DNA from: Topomyia yanbarensis
Taxonomy: Eukaryota > Arthropoda > Insecta > Diptera > Culicidae
Direction: 5' to 3'
Assembly: GCF_030247195.1 (NCBI RefSeq)
Contig: NC_080671.1
Span: 206,582,397 to 206,646,396 of the forward strand
Length of the DNA stretch: 64,000 nt
A program made the position numbers and the translations under genes. Positions 42,165 through 53,984 of this stretch are shown piece after piece. Position 1 is the first letter of the stretch, and each line of letters begins with the position of its first letter. The notes under the pieces are model-generated. The model made no database searches and had not been told where the DNA came from. It saw only the letters and a program-made list of their open reading frames with translations.

Positions 42165-45100
42165 GGCACACCTCTAATTTTAAACGCATTTTTAAATTTC
42201 CATTTTGTCGAAATTACTTCCCGTTGTGCATTTCAAATGTTCAAAACTTTTGATTTTCAAGTCCTAATAACTCGGAAAAACAAGCAACATTCATCTGTAA
42301 AAAGTGAATTTTGCGATTTTGACGCATTTACTTCCCCATGTGCGTTTAAAATGTTCAAAACTAGTGATTTTCATATCCTAGTACAGTAGGATTCCGTTTT
42401 TGGCAACAATTTTATTTTTTGCTGTTGCCAAAACCGGAACCGTGCCAAAAATTGAACCTTATTTTTAAAGTTTGGATTTTCAATTTACGACTTCAAAAAT
42501 GTTTCAAAGATTTTTAACCATGTGTGAAATGGAATTAGATGAAAGGAAAAAATAAGAAAATTCAATTTTATTCATATGTTTATCAAATTCAGTCTTCGCA
42601 CAGTGATCACCTTCCATAAAAAAGTCGGTGAAAACCTCAAAAGGGATCCGAATTTGATAAAAACTTCACATTGGGGTAATTTTACGTCGCTGAATTCATG
42701 TTTGGTGTTAATTTATTATTTTTTACCAGAAAATTTTGGCACCTAGGGAGGTTTGCAAATTCAACATTTACGAATATAAAGTGCACTATATCTGAAAATG
42801 CATTTTCAAAAAGAAATCGTAAACTATTTGGGAGCTATCAGTTTTGTATTCCTTAATACGGGCTTTCGATATGTATTGCAAATTTAGTGCCAAGTTTTGT
42901 AGTGACGTTGTATTATGCGGTGTAGCGCATTCATCTGCATTCGACTATAAAAATTGATTCCGGCTAACACTAGTTACACTGCTACCACTTGTATTATACA
43001 TAAACAATACATTTCTATACTTATTGTTATCATTAAATACGACACATATAGTGTAAAACATAGTTAAGGACATTATACATGCGAGCCACAACATAGCTGC
43101 TGCGCCACACACACCCCTCTCCCCTGCCTAACCATGTATATGACATGAGCAAATATAAAAATACGTTTTTCAACACACTAACCTTGCTGGAGTGCCACGA
43201 AACTGCTACTTAAGGAAGCTAGAATATTTTCCTATACAATCAATCCGAGTTTTTGACGGAATGCCATCTGTAGCTCCTATTTTGTGCGAAAATATCGCCC
43301 TTCTTCACTTGGGGTTTCTTTTCGAAACACTTCTCGTTTTCATTGCACTTTTTCAAATGCACTTTTTTCACACACCACTGCAAAAACACTCGCGAAACTT
43401 TAATCGTTTACTAACAAAACTTCAAATTTTCTGCCAATGTGCAGATGACCAAAGAAAAATGTTCGGAAACTCTCATTTGTGCGTTTGAATTTTCACTTCA
43501 GATTTCAGTTTTTCCTAATGTAAACAAGCGAGTCGGTGCCTAGCAACGTGGCTTCCGCATATCTTCACCTTAACCTTTAAATGCATAACGCTTTTATAAA
43601 ACAACATTGCGAAAAACATCACAAAATTATCACAGTAAAGTATTGAAACTGTAAGACAATTTTAACAAAATTAAAAAAAATGATTTGGGCTTTTGAGGAT
43701 TAATATGACTCCCATGTTTGGAAATAAAGTCAAATGCAATGTCAATTGATACAAAAAATATCTATTGCACATTTTTAAAAGATTTATTATGTACAACAAG
43801 AATGATGACAAAAACGGAACCCATTTCTGCCAAAATCGGAGTGTGCCAAAATGGGAGCATGCCAACAACGGAACGTGCCAAAACGGAATCTTACTGTAAC
43901 TCGAAAAACAAAAAAAATTAGCGAAAAGTTGAAAAAATTTCCATTTTGACGCATTTACTTACTAATGTGTGTCTAAAAAGTCCAAAACTATCGTTTTTCA
44001 ACTTCACGTAACTAGCAATAACAAAAAAAAAATTGTGTGAAAGTAGATTTTTTTCCATTATGACGCATTTACTTTCAAGTGTGCGTTTAAAATGTCTAAA
44101 ACTATTGATTTTCAAATCCTCGTAACTCGCAATAACAAACAATATTTATCTGTAAAAAGTTGAAAATTTTTCGATTTTGACGCATTTACTTTCAAGTGTA
44201 CGTTTAAAATGTCTAAAACTATTGATTTTCTACTCCTCGTAACTCGCAATAACAAGCAATATTTATCTGTGAAAAGTTGTAAAATTTTCGATTTTGACAC
44301 ATTTATTTCCCAGTGTGCGTTTAAAATGTCTAAAACAATTGATTTTCAACTCCTCGTAGCTTGCACTAACGAACAATATTTACCTGTGAAAAGATGAAAA
44401 TTTTTCAATTTTGACGCATTTACTTCCCCTTGTGCGTTTAAAATGTCTAAAACTATTGATTTTCAACTCCTAGTAACTCGCAATAACGAAAAATATTTGT
44501 CTGTGAAAACTTGAAAATTTTTCGATTTTGACGCATTTACTTCCCAGTGTGCGTTTAAAATATCTAAAACTATTGATTTTCAACACCTCTTAACTCGCAA
44601 TAACAACCATGTTTATCTGTGAAAAATTGAAAATTTTACGCATTTACTTCCCAGTGTACGTTTAAAATGTCTAAAACTATTGATTTCCAAAACCTCGTAA
44701 CTCGAAATAACAAAAAATATTGACCTGTGAAAAGTTGAAAAATTTTCGATTTTGATGCATTTACTTCCCAGTGTGCGTTTAAAATGTCTAAAACAATTGA
44801 TATTCAACTCCTCGTAGCTTGCAATAACGAACAATATTTATCTGTAAAAATGAAAAATTTTCGATTTTGACGCATTTACTTCCTAATGTGCGTTTAAAAT
44901 GTCTAAAACGATTGATTTTCAACACCTCTTAACTCGCAATAACAAACAATATTTATCTGTGAAGAGATGAAAATTTTCAAATTTTGACGCATTTACTTCC
45001 CAGTGTGCGTTTAAAATGTCTAAAACTATTGATTTTCAACACCTCTTAACTCGCAATAACAAACAATGTTTATCTGTGAAAAGTTGAAAATTTTTCGATT

Positions 45101-45540
45101 TTGACGCATTTACTTCCCAGTGTTCGTTAAAAATGTCTAAAACTATTGATTTTCAACACCTCGTAGCTTGCAATAACGAACAATATTTATCTGTTAAAAG
45201 ATGAAAAAAATTCAATTTTGACGCATTTACTTCCCCTTGTGCGTTTAAAATGTCTAAAACTATTGATTTTCAATACCTCTTAACTCGCAATAACAAACAA
45301 TATTTATCTGTGAAGAGATGAAAATTTTTCAATTTTGACGCATTTACCTCCCAGTGTGCGTTTAAAATGTCTAAAATTATCGATTTTCAACACCTCTTAA
45401 CTCGCAATAACAAACAATGTTTATCTGTGAAAAGTTGAAAATTTTTCGATTTTGACGCATTTACTTCCCAGTGTGCGTTTAAAATGTCTAAAACTATTGA
45501 TTTTTAATTCCTCGTAACTCGCTACATTTACTATCAAAAA
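42165..45540 (-). repeat. 117-bp satellite array, right orientation
   Basis: The same unit reversed (GACGCATTTACTTCCCAGTG, GTCTAAAACTATTGATTTTC, CTCGCAATAACAAACAAT). About sixteen units, interrupted by the TA-flanked element at 42384-43896. Spacing is mostly 117 bp (for example 44062 to 44179), with some shortened units. Units differ more from each other than in the left array. Confidence 0.92.
42384..43896. mobile_element. pogo-like nonautonomous element (1513 bp)
   Basis: Ends CAGTAGGATTCCGTTTTTGG and, reversed, CAGTAAGATTCCGTTTTGGC. TA on both sides (42382-42383, 43897-43898) replaces the single TA of the satellite unit, so the insertion point is clear. Phrases like TGCCAAAA(C/A)CGGAAC recur near both ends. 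CAGT ends and TA duplication are typical of pogo/Tigger elements. No transposase ORF: the 98-codon plus frame at 43192 has no motif. Confidence 0.8.
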
Positions 45541-46429
45541 GTTGAAAAAGTTCAAAATATTTCAATTTATATAGCGTCTACCATTCCGTTTATCTGCCAC
45601 TGCACGGTACTTAAACGATCAAGAATAAGATACAGGTCAAACAAGCAAACCATAACAAAATGTTCATCTTTGTACAGGTTCGTAAACTGTGTGACTGGTA
45701 TCGCCTTACGCGCGACAGGTAAATTATCCTCATGACCAGTCTTAAGACCGATGACGCATTTAAATTCCATGACATGTCACGAGACCAACCATCGAGGCTT
45801 GGAAGCTAACCTGTTTGAGACATGAGACATTTTCAGCAGAGCGTGAATGTACGGGTGACTTGACATGTCGCGAAAAATGTACACAGGTTCCAACTATGCC
45901 GATGATGCAAATATTTAATCCGAAAAGAGTTATAATCTAAGATCTTAGCAATAAAAGCACTTTAGCCTAACCGGAGTGCCAACCAGCACATCAGGATCGA
46001 CGCCAGTAACATCCTGATTATGGTATATTGGCCATGGCGAACATCAACGGACAGAACACGGATCACGAATTGGATGGTGACTTTGGGCTGACAGGCGTGC
46101 TGTTCTACTCCCTGAGTAAAGAAGGATGACACCGACTTGAGATGGCCATTGGGCTAACAGCATGGCTGCCTCCGTCCCAACAAAACCCTGGCAGCTCTCC
46201 GGGTACGTTCGAAACTCGTCATCATTTGGTTGATGGTACTAGGTTTGGTTGGAGCATTCCCGATTTTACGCCGATCCGGCTCTGAACACTACTCCCCATG
46301 AAGGATAGTGTCAACCCTAGCATGACCTCCCTGCTGCTAAGATTTTAGTAGCATAGATAATCATTGGATCACAAGAGGCTACTACTTGCAACCAGTGGAG
46401 ATAGCGGCCCGGAGTTGGGACTCAATAAA

Positions 46430-47758
46430 ATGGAGCAAAACAAAGCAACCAACATATACGGAGCTGGCGCGGCGAATCCGTTCGCCAGAGGTGGTGTGGT
46501 GAGGTCACACCACAAATAGTAGGTGAAGTCATTCAGCAAGAGCAGGGGAAGCAACAGCAGCAGCGGCGGCAACAACATCCACAGCAGAGCGGGATAAGTT
46601 ACACCCCACAGAGGTCAAAAATAGTGGCAGCGAAGTGCTTGGTGGAGGAGCTCCACAAGTTTGTGGACGCGAGAAACAATGTCCATAAGGACATTAAGGA
46701 GATGGTCATTAAAATCCGGAAGGCGCTACTGTCAGCTGTGAATGAGTATGACACGGCAGCGCGTAGGGTTAATGTAGCTGAGCGGGCATTGGCGTCGGAT
46801 GAGGCTTACTATCCTAGCCCCTCCGAAGCAGGGTAAGGAGAAGCAGATTGGTGTGAAGAGCATGCCAGTTTCGGTGACCCTAAAAAAGAAGATTCTCGCC
46901 AGGAGACAGAAGACCAGGCGGACCCAAAAAGCAAACACTCGAGGATGCTATGCCTGATGCCGAAGAAAAAGACGACACCCAACCGGGAGAAATCTGGAGC
47001 ACCGTTGTAGGTCGGAAGGAGGAACACGGGAAACAGCAGAAGAAGAAGGAAGAGCGAAAAAGGAAGCAGAAGAAGAAATCAAAACCTTCGGATCGTCAGA
47101 AGGCGCCAAAAGGAGATGCAGTGATCGTCGAAGCGAACGATATGACGTCCTACGCCGCTCTTCTCAAGAAAGTAAGAGAGGACCCAGAGCTAAAGGAATC
47201 GGGATAGAACGTTGTTAGAACGAGGCGCACTCAAGAGCTCGACCTACCGCGAGCTCGTTGTTAAATCGTTGGGATGCGTGTTGAACGTGAGAGTCCTGTC
47301 GCAGGAAGCCGTAGTCGAGTGCAAAGGTCTAGATGAGATAACGACCGGAACTGAAAAGTGCACTGATCGAGCAGTGCTAACTGGATGTACCGGCAACTAT
47401 CCGTATTTGGGAATCTTATGGAGGAACTCAAACTGTGGCGATTCGATTACCGGTGGCCGCTGCCAACAAGCTGGCGGAGACCGGAAAGATAAAAGTAGGA
47501 TGGTCGGTGTGCTCGCTGAGAGTTTCCAAGCAGTTGGAGCGATGTTTCAGATGCTTTGACCTCGGACACCTGGCGAGGAAATGCAAGGGCCCAGACAACT
47601 CTGCTGCACTGTGTAGAAAATGCGGAGAAAAGGGGCACGTTGCTAGCGACTGCACGAAGCAACCAAGGTGCATAGTCTGCAAACCGGAGAACGGAAACGA
47701 CCACATGACGGGTGGCTTCAAATGCCCTGCGTACATAAAGGCGAAGGCAGGCCAATGA
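46430..47758 (+). pseudogene. R1-like LINE ORF1 (nucleic-acid-binding Gag-like protein)
   Basis: Starts MEQNKATNIYGAGAANPFAR, then breaks repeatedly (a stop near 46517 and frame changes near 46836, 46950 and 47210). Recognisable parts: a helical segment (46624-46836, KCLVEELHKFVDARNNVHKD), a Lys/Glu-rich basic stretch with WSTVVGRK (46950-47207), and three zinc knuckles at the end: CFRCFDLGHLARKC, CRKCGEKGHVASDC and a CX2C...HX5C third. In R1-group LINEs this protein coats the RNA. Its stop TGA overlaps the next ATG (ATGATG at 47755), as in LINEs that reinitiate on ORF2. Confidence 0.75.
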
Positions 47759-48302
47759 TGATGGAGATAACCCAGCCTAATCTCAATCATTGCGATATTG
47801 CACAGCAACTGTTGTGGCAGTCGACAACAGAAACGAAGTGCGACGTTGCAATTATGGCAGAGCCGTAACGTGTTCCTCCCAATAACGGTAAGTGGGTGGT
47901 GGATAGTGCAGGGATGGCTACAATACAAGTAATGGGCGGTTTCCCTGTCCAAAAGGTGGTTGATAACACACACGAAGGCTTCGTGATCGCTAGGATCAAC
48001 AGTGTATTTTTCTGTAGTTGCTATGCTCCCCCGAGATGGACACCAGATCAGTACAATAGGATGCTGGACGCACTAACCGACTCGTTAGTTGGACGTACGC
48101 CGGTTGTTATAGGAGGAGACCTTAACGCGGAGTGGAGTAGCAGGCTGACCAACGTAAGAGGTTACAGCTTGTTGGAAGCCTTGGCGAAGCTGGATGTGAG
48201 ACTGTGCAACGAAGGTTCCGCTACCACATTCCGTAAAGACGGTCGACAATCCATCATCGCATTAACATTCTGCAGCCCTTCGTTGATGGATAACAGGAAT
48301 TG
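47755..48302 (+). pseudogene. R1-like LINE ORF2, endonuclease part 1
   Basis: Apurinic-endonuclease-like domain with KCDVAIMAEP (metal-binding Glu), SVFFCSCYAPPRWT, and VVIGGDLNAEWSS (catalytic GD.NA). One in-frame stop follows MAEP at about 47866. The domain is cut at 48302 by insertion A inside the NEGSATTFRKDG...SPSL segment. The enzyme nicks the target DNA to prime reverse transcription. Confidence 0.8.
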
Positions 48303-51300
48303 AGCATGAGCATGACGACTGTACAATTCGTAGTTGCTACTCCGTGATTGACCAGAACAAGCGAAATTGCACAGAGAATCAACGAATAGAGCCTGCGAGT
48401 AGTTATCCATCCTCAATGTGCACGTTTCGAGGGTTCTACACTTTAAAATGTCAATAACGGCGCCGGCCACGTCCTTACAGTCATCTGGGAAGGAAGGAAT
48501 GTTAGTGTGACAAAGATTGTTATGGAGACCGTGTATACCTCTGCATCTCCACGTTTGCCACGGGAAGGAGCTTTTGTTAGTGGGATGGGGTAAAAAGTTA
48601 CACAGATCTGGATTCACCTTGATAAGTGATACGTTCCATGCAACTTTCAGACGTGTTATCATGTGTTTATTGCTCTGGGCAGCCGGCCGCCGAGAATTCG
48701 TGATAGATTTATCGTTTATTGAATTAATTCGGAAATTGTAGGTTTGTAAGAATGTAACTTCAACTCCGGACAACCGGTTGTCGGGAGTGTTACTTTTGTT
48801 TAATTGAATCAGACGGCATGTAAACGTTGATGGCTGGTGTTTTCCGACTAAACTCGGCATTTCTAGAACAATGCAATATAACTAAAATTCTTTACTGTCT
48901 CGCGGAATTTTTCTGATATGCTAATAATTATGTAATTTGAGATTTCGTTATATAAGTAATATTTTACATATATTATACTTTAGTATTATTATAAGTAAAG
49001 AAACGACAACTATGTATTGTTTTCTTTCTCTGCGAACGATTGGATCAAATCTCGACTCATATTCAATCAATATTTACGCGCGATGTTATGCTAAAAAGTG
49101 GTATATGAACTGGCAGTTACACTAATTTAATATAAAGGAGTAGACGAAAGAGGAAAACAAAACGACTGTCTTTGTCATCTCTTATATGGAAGAAGGAACC
49201 CAATAACTTAATTGTTACTTTTGGGGCTAAATGTCACACGTCACTCACATATCAAAAAATACTGTGTACAAACCTATTATCTATTCAACGCTAGAAGATT
49301 GAACTCATCTATCTCACATCAACATACAGCAACCGATCACCCAAACATGCATGCATCTGGGCAATGAGTGTCAAGCCAATGAAGAACCACATCATTCTAG
49401 AATCAGTCATACATTCCGACGTCTTAGGTACCGACCAGCAAAAACAGAGTCATAAGTCAAATAATTAATTAATTAATCACACCTCTTCGATCAAACTCAG
49501 TCATGGTTCAGCACCACGCACGGGCACCAATATTCCCCCATACACTCCACATGCGACAACTCACACATGTCAGACACGGTGCTGTGCTGGACAAGTGTGA
49601 ACGCTCGCTTCCAAAGTGTATGAAAGAATACCGGTACACGCGCACGGCACTGACATGCAACTGCAGCGGACTGGATAGGCGTAATTAGTACTCTAGAGCC
49701 TCTAGAGGGAGTAATCGCTCACACATTATACCAATACCATACGCACTTATACACATTCCACCACTTTCCCCCAACCAAATCACATCAATCGTGCATGTCG
49801 TACAATCGCTAGTGGAAGCGTGAATTAGAAATTAATTCATAAGGGACTCTTATACGTGCTATAAAAGTGTCATTACTAATTAATACCATTACTAGAATTG
49901 TATGAGGATTCTTTCCTAACTTGTCTTACACATTTATTAAATGAGATTACCGCTCAACAATGACATTAATTGCTAACTCGACCCCGCAATAAGCCTTTAA
50001 GTTCCCGTTGAAAAAGGAAAGGCTCCGAACCTTTTTGCGACGATAACAAGACATCCAGCACTGTAAAAACCGGCTAGGGCCGTGATGAAAGCAAACCTAA
50101 CTCCCCGGCCCGAACTCGCACCTGTTGTTGCAAATGAGCTGACAAAAATCTTAGTATCCAACTGTGCGTTGCGTTGCGAAGCACGTTGCCACTCGTAGAT
50201 TGCATACCAACGACTATAATGTTGCCTCTAGGTAGTGGACGGTGCGAGAAAAAAACCGCCCCCGACTCCAGCCCACTCTCTGTTCAACCTTATCATTTCA
50301 GCATATTTACAACCCACATGATGTCTGCCCACCGGGTAACGAAATCACCAACACACTCTAATACGGTTCACGTTCCTACATCATTACTCTTCCGATGGAG
50401 TGTGAGAGAAATGATCATCAATTACACAGACCAATAGTCAACAATTAGGTTACAAAACAAACACGCATCAAAACCTGCATCAAATGCAAAAAAAGAAAAC
50501 AAGATACCGCTACATACTCACTAATCGACAGGTACAAAGCGAGCTGACAGAGTTTTCCAGTAAAGAGTATATATTGGTGTGTGCGTGGAATATGCTCAGC
50601 CTGCCAAAATGCGTGCGAAAAGACTCGATATATGAATGCGAAGTAAACAAGCTCAGAAAGAGCAGGAAGAATAAACACATGTACACTGTACGGCAGCTGC
50701 GCTTGGTATCATCACAAAAGCACCGGAGGACCGCTCAGAAGACCGGCCAATACATGAAAGAAATATTGAATACAAATGGCAACTAATCAATCCGATTCTT
50801 TTCTTTAGAAATTCTAACTCAACACCAACAAAGCGTATGCTTGAAAGAAACTGAAGTACGATTCACTCGACACTTCAGCCTCCACCAACGGAATACAACG
50901 TCAACGTCACATCACCGATTTCACCAAATCGATTTTATTGAGTCAATAAAATCGATGTTGTCAAACATCGAACCGAAAAGATCGGATACAAAAAATCGAT
51001 TTTTCAAGCTGAAAAAATCGATTTTTAAAAAATCGCATCGACATCGCCCACCCCTAGATTCAAAACCTGAATCGAATTATACCGCCTCAAATCTGCATCT
51101 CATCACTAATTTTCTTGTTGGTTTTTGTACCATTAGGGTTGCTTGCATCTAATACAAGTTTGGCAAAACAGTTGCAATTCTCCATACAATACAAAATCAG
51201 ACAAAAATTAGAACTTCCCCATCAGAACGAACTCACCGGATTCTGTTATACGGGATTATGATGACATCCATGAAAATTGCTTTGCAGGCACAAACAAAAA

Positions 51301-51677
51301 TAGCTTCCGAATAATATCACTGTCACAGCATTTACTTTCATTCCAATTGGAATTCGTCTATCCGACATCTCCGCTTCCATGTAGTCTTCATTTCAGGCGC
51401 TTTTTTATATTTGCATTTTGGCATCTATCATTTCGCACTCACACACTTTTACTTGTAGCTTCCACATTTCCCACTACCAAAACTCATCCAACCCGTATTC
51501 TCACAAATTTTTCGAAACATGCCATTCACCTTGACGGCGATGAAACCAATTTAAATCTAGACGCATGTTCTACGCTTTGCCACATATGAGAAAACACCAT
51601 TGAATTGAATCCCAGCTACGACTCCCGGGACGAATTCAAGCAAGCGCTACGCCACTATAGAACAAAACCAACGAGAG
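48303..51677 (-). mobile_element. Insertion A: 3.4-kb retroelement-like insert without recognised genes
   Basis: Flanked by a 29-bp direct duplication (48274-48302 and 51678-51706, one mismatch) of LINE endonuclease sequence. The left end, read in reverse, finishes in CATGCTCATGCTCA, a short hexamer tail, and 48310-48800 is related to 17990-18360. Long, variable duplications plus a repeat tail point to target-primed reverse transcription, with the 3' end on the left. The reversed right end has a tRNA-like look (TGGCGTAGCGCTTG, GGATTCAATTC), but the pol III boxes are weak. No RT, gag or other protein motif was seen in 3.4 kb. Confidence 0.6.
50930..51058. repeat. ATCGATTTT-rich palindromic segment, possible hAT end
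   Basis: Repeated AAAAATCGATTTTT strings form local palindromes. The reversed right edge reads TAGGGGTGGGCGATG, like the ends of many hAT miniature elements. The other end was not found, so this is a tentative fragment inside insertion A. Confidence 0.4.
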
Positions 51678-51706
51678 AGCCCTTCGTTGATGGATAACAT
51701 GAATTG

Positions 51707-51850
51707 GTGAGTTAGTGAGCAGCACACATAGTGATCACCAAGTGATCCACTATACCATTGGCCGGCGAAATTGTACGGTAACACCAAAAGTAAGGACTGG
51801 AGAGCGGAAGTGGAAAATAAATTCATTGATCTGGCAACTCTGTTGACGGC
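51707..51850 (+). pseudogene. R1-like LINE ORF2, endonuclease part 2
   Basis: Directly after the 29-bp duplication, a frame gives ELVSSTHSDHQVIHYTIGRR, where SDH is the last catalytic motif of AP-type LINE endonucleases, followed by RTGERKWKINS. It is the missing end of the domain at 47755-48302. Lost again near 51850, where insertion B begins. Confidence 0.75.
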
Positions 51851-52231
51851 GATCGTTGCTCTTTTCTAAGAGCTGCTATTCTTTGCCAATTAAAATGTTA
51901 TATTTTTACTTTCTTAAAGATATTTTTATTGTAATTTGTGATTAAGTGTACCTGTAACCAGTGTAGATTGGAGGTTCGTGAATAAGTGCCGGAGGATCGA
52001 TAGTTTTGACCGAAAATAATTTAGGGTTTCTCTGCCCAAATTATTATTCGTTAGTCCATCTTGTGCTATGGCTATTGTGGTAGTATCCGCTTGTCTGTAT
52101 ATCGGTCAGCTGTGGTGTTGCTCGTTCCCCTGTATGCGACACTGCAATCGTTGCCCCGGGGGTCGAGCGTCGATTGGTGTGCGCAATATCGGGAAAAGTG
52201 ATCTAGTACATCTTTCAATACACTGCCAGGC

Positions 52232-52470
52232 GCTGTGTATCGTTTTTCGGCAACGGCGCTCATAGTACACTACGTGTGCTGAAGGTGCTCGCTACGCGCA
52301 AGCTGTCTACATACAGTAAGAGTGATAGTTTGAGTTCTTTTGAGTGGCTGTGGTTGAACCTCAGAACGGTGCATCGCCGGTGGATAGTGGTTCTGTCTCC
52401 TTTCGGCAGCGGCACTTGTATCTGTGTAAAGGGGATTCTTGCTGGGCGCAAGCTGTCCACAAACAGTAAG
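52232..52470 (+). repeat. Tandem subrepeats in the LINE leader
   Basis: Two copies about 150 bp apart share TTTCGGCA(A/G)CGGC, then GC(T/G)(A/G)CGCGCAAGCTGTC-like sequence, then ACAGTAAG. Leader subrepeats of this kind often carry LINE promoter activity; that role is inference here. Confidence 0.55.
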
Positions 52471-52893
52471 TGTGGCATGGTGTGAACTTCTTTATAAGTG
52501 TTGTGGCTGTGCAGAGGCAGATTTAATTGATTGATAGACTGATTGCTGTGTACCGTTTGCCGCATTAGCCTCTTGATCAGTAGATTCTGGGGGGTACTTT
52601 AGTTGATTGGTTTACAGTCGGACACCCGGCACCCTACAGGACTGTTTAAGGGTAAGTGTTGTGCTCCATATATTCTATATCATTAGTGGACTGTGCTGAA
52701 CACCGAGCTCTGGTGAATTGTTTGCGTTCCTACTGCATACTCTGGTTAATGGTTTCATTCAAGGTTTTTTCGCATTTGGGTTTTTTTAACCTCATTGATG
52801 TGCTCTCTATTTATTTATTTATTTATTTATTTTTGCTTTGTTTTATTTCGTAAATTGTTGATCTGTGTTTTACAGTGCCTGTGTCTAGCGTTC

Positions 52894-53937
52894 ATGATCG
52901 GTATGGATTGGGAAAGTAAAATGACTTGTGGAGTTTGTCAGCAACCAGAATCCGACCAAAATGATCTTTTGATATGTTTGTATTGTTTTGCTGCTGTTCA
53001 CTTGAAATGCCGAGGCATTACGGGTGTGGCAGCAAAACGAATTAAACAAAAAGCTTACTTTTGCTCGGTAAAATGTACAGATATCTATAAACGCATCATT
53101 GACATGCAAAATAATGAAAATTCTTTTATATCATCAATTAGCAGCAAACTAAATGCGACTGTGGCCAGTGTTGTGTCTGCTTAAATGCAGCAAGTGACGG
53201 AGGAGGTCAAAATGCTAACTAATGCTATAGAGTCGTCTCAGAATTTTCTGTCTGAGAAGTTCGATACTATCGTGTCGGAGTTCAAAGATTTAAAATCTGA
53301 GAATGCCATGGCTTTAAAATCTTCTCAGTTGTCGCTTTCTACCACTGTCAATAAATTTGAAATGAATTTTGATAAAGAAAATAAGAAAACAATAGAAAAT
53401 AATGTGATGATACTTGGTTTACCCTCACTGCCTAACGAAAATGTAACTGATCTCGTGCTGAAAACGTTTAAATGTACCGGTGTTAATTTGTCCTCTGTTT
53501 CCCTTGTTTCGTCGACCAGATTGTACTCTAACAATAAAAATATTAATGCTATAATTCCGATTAGAGTTGTTTTCAAAAACACAGATTTGAAAGAATTGTT
53601 GCTGGACAAAAAACAACAATTTGGCCCATTGTTAACTACGACGATTGATGAAGCACTAAATGTAAACGGAAATGCAATGAAAGTCGCGATCCGCGAAGAA
53701 CTGTCAGCCTTGTCATTAGAATTGTTAAAAGAAATGCGTGAATCTCAAAAACTTCTTAATATTAAATTTGTATGGACTGGTCGTGGAGGAATGATATTAG
53801 TAAAAAAGGATGAACATTCTAAAATTGAAAGAATTGGTAGCAAACATGACCTTGATCGAATCATAAATAATTACAAAAGTGCAAAATCTGCCTCTTCTTC
53901 ACCACAACAGTCTGCCCCTAAGCGAAAACGAAATTAA
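52894..53937 (+). pseudogene. LINE ORF1 with PHD finger and coiled coil (one in-frame stop)
   Basis: From MIGMDWESK the frame shows a PHD-like C4HC3 finger at about residues 11-60 (CGVCQQPESDQNDLLICLYC, HLKCRGI, YFCSVKC). After a linker a TAA at 53182-53184 interrupts, and the same frame continues with a long coiled coil (VTEEVKMLTNAIESSQNFLS onward) and an RRM-like globular part around NNVMILGLPSLPNE, ending in a basic tail PKRKRN. By family knowledge ORF1 binds the LINE RNA and the PHD may contact chromatin. The upstream Met at 52795 belongs to leader sequence, so 52894 or 52903 is preferred as start. A single nonsense change is the simplest reading of the stop. Confidence 0.75.
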
Positions 53938-53984
53938 GAATGTAGTTAACAATCCAGCATAAAACTTAAATTCATGCATATCCA

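Larger units (their letters stand above)
41012..45898. mobile_element. 4.9-kb inverted-repeat element built of 117-bp satellite
   Basis: Ends CATAGCTGGAA and, reversed, CATAGTTGGAA are inverted. CCGATGAT lies on both sides (41004-41011, 45899-45906) as an 8-bp duplication. Each end has a few hundred bp rich in GACATGT, diverged between arms. Inside, a 117-bp satellite runs in one orientation (41378-42126) and then in the opposite one (42165-45540). An 8-bp duplication and CATA-like ends would suit P- or hAT-type elements. No transposase is present. Confidence 0.7.

Noticed and set aside
47428..47973. 181-codon minus ORF
   Set aside because: Antisense to the LINE zinc knuckles and endonuclease, which are clearly the coding sense.
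48162..48860. 232-codon minus ORF spanning the left border of insertion A
   Set aside because: It joins insert and target sequence, and the related copy at 17990-18360 does not preserve the frame.
50174..50786. ORFs of 87-103 codons inside insertion A
   Set aside because: No recognisable domain and not tested for conservation; reported only as unassigned sequence.
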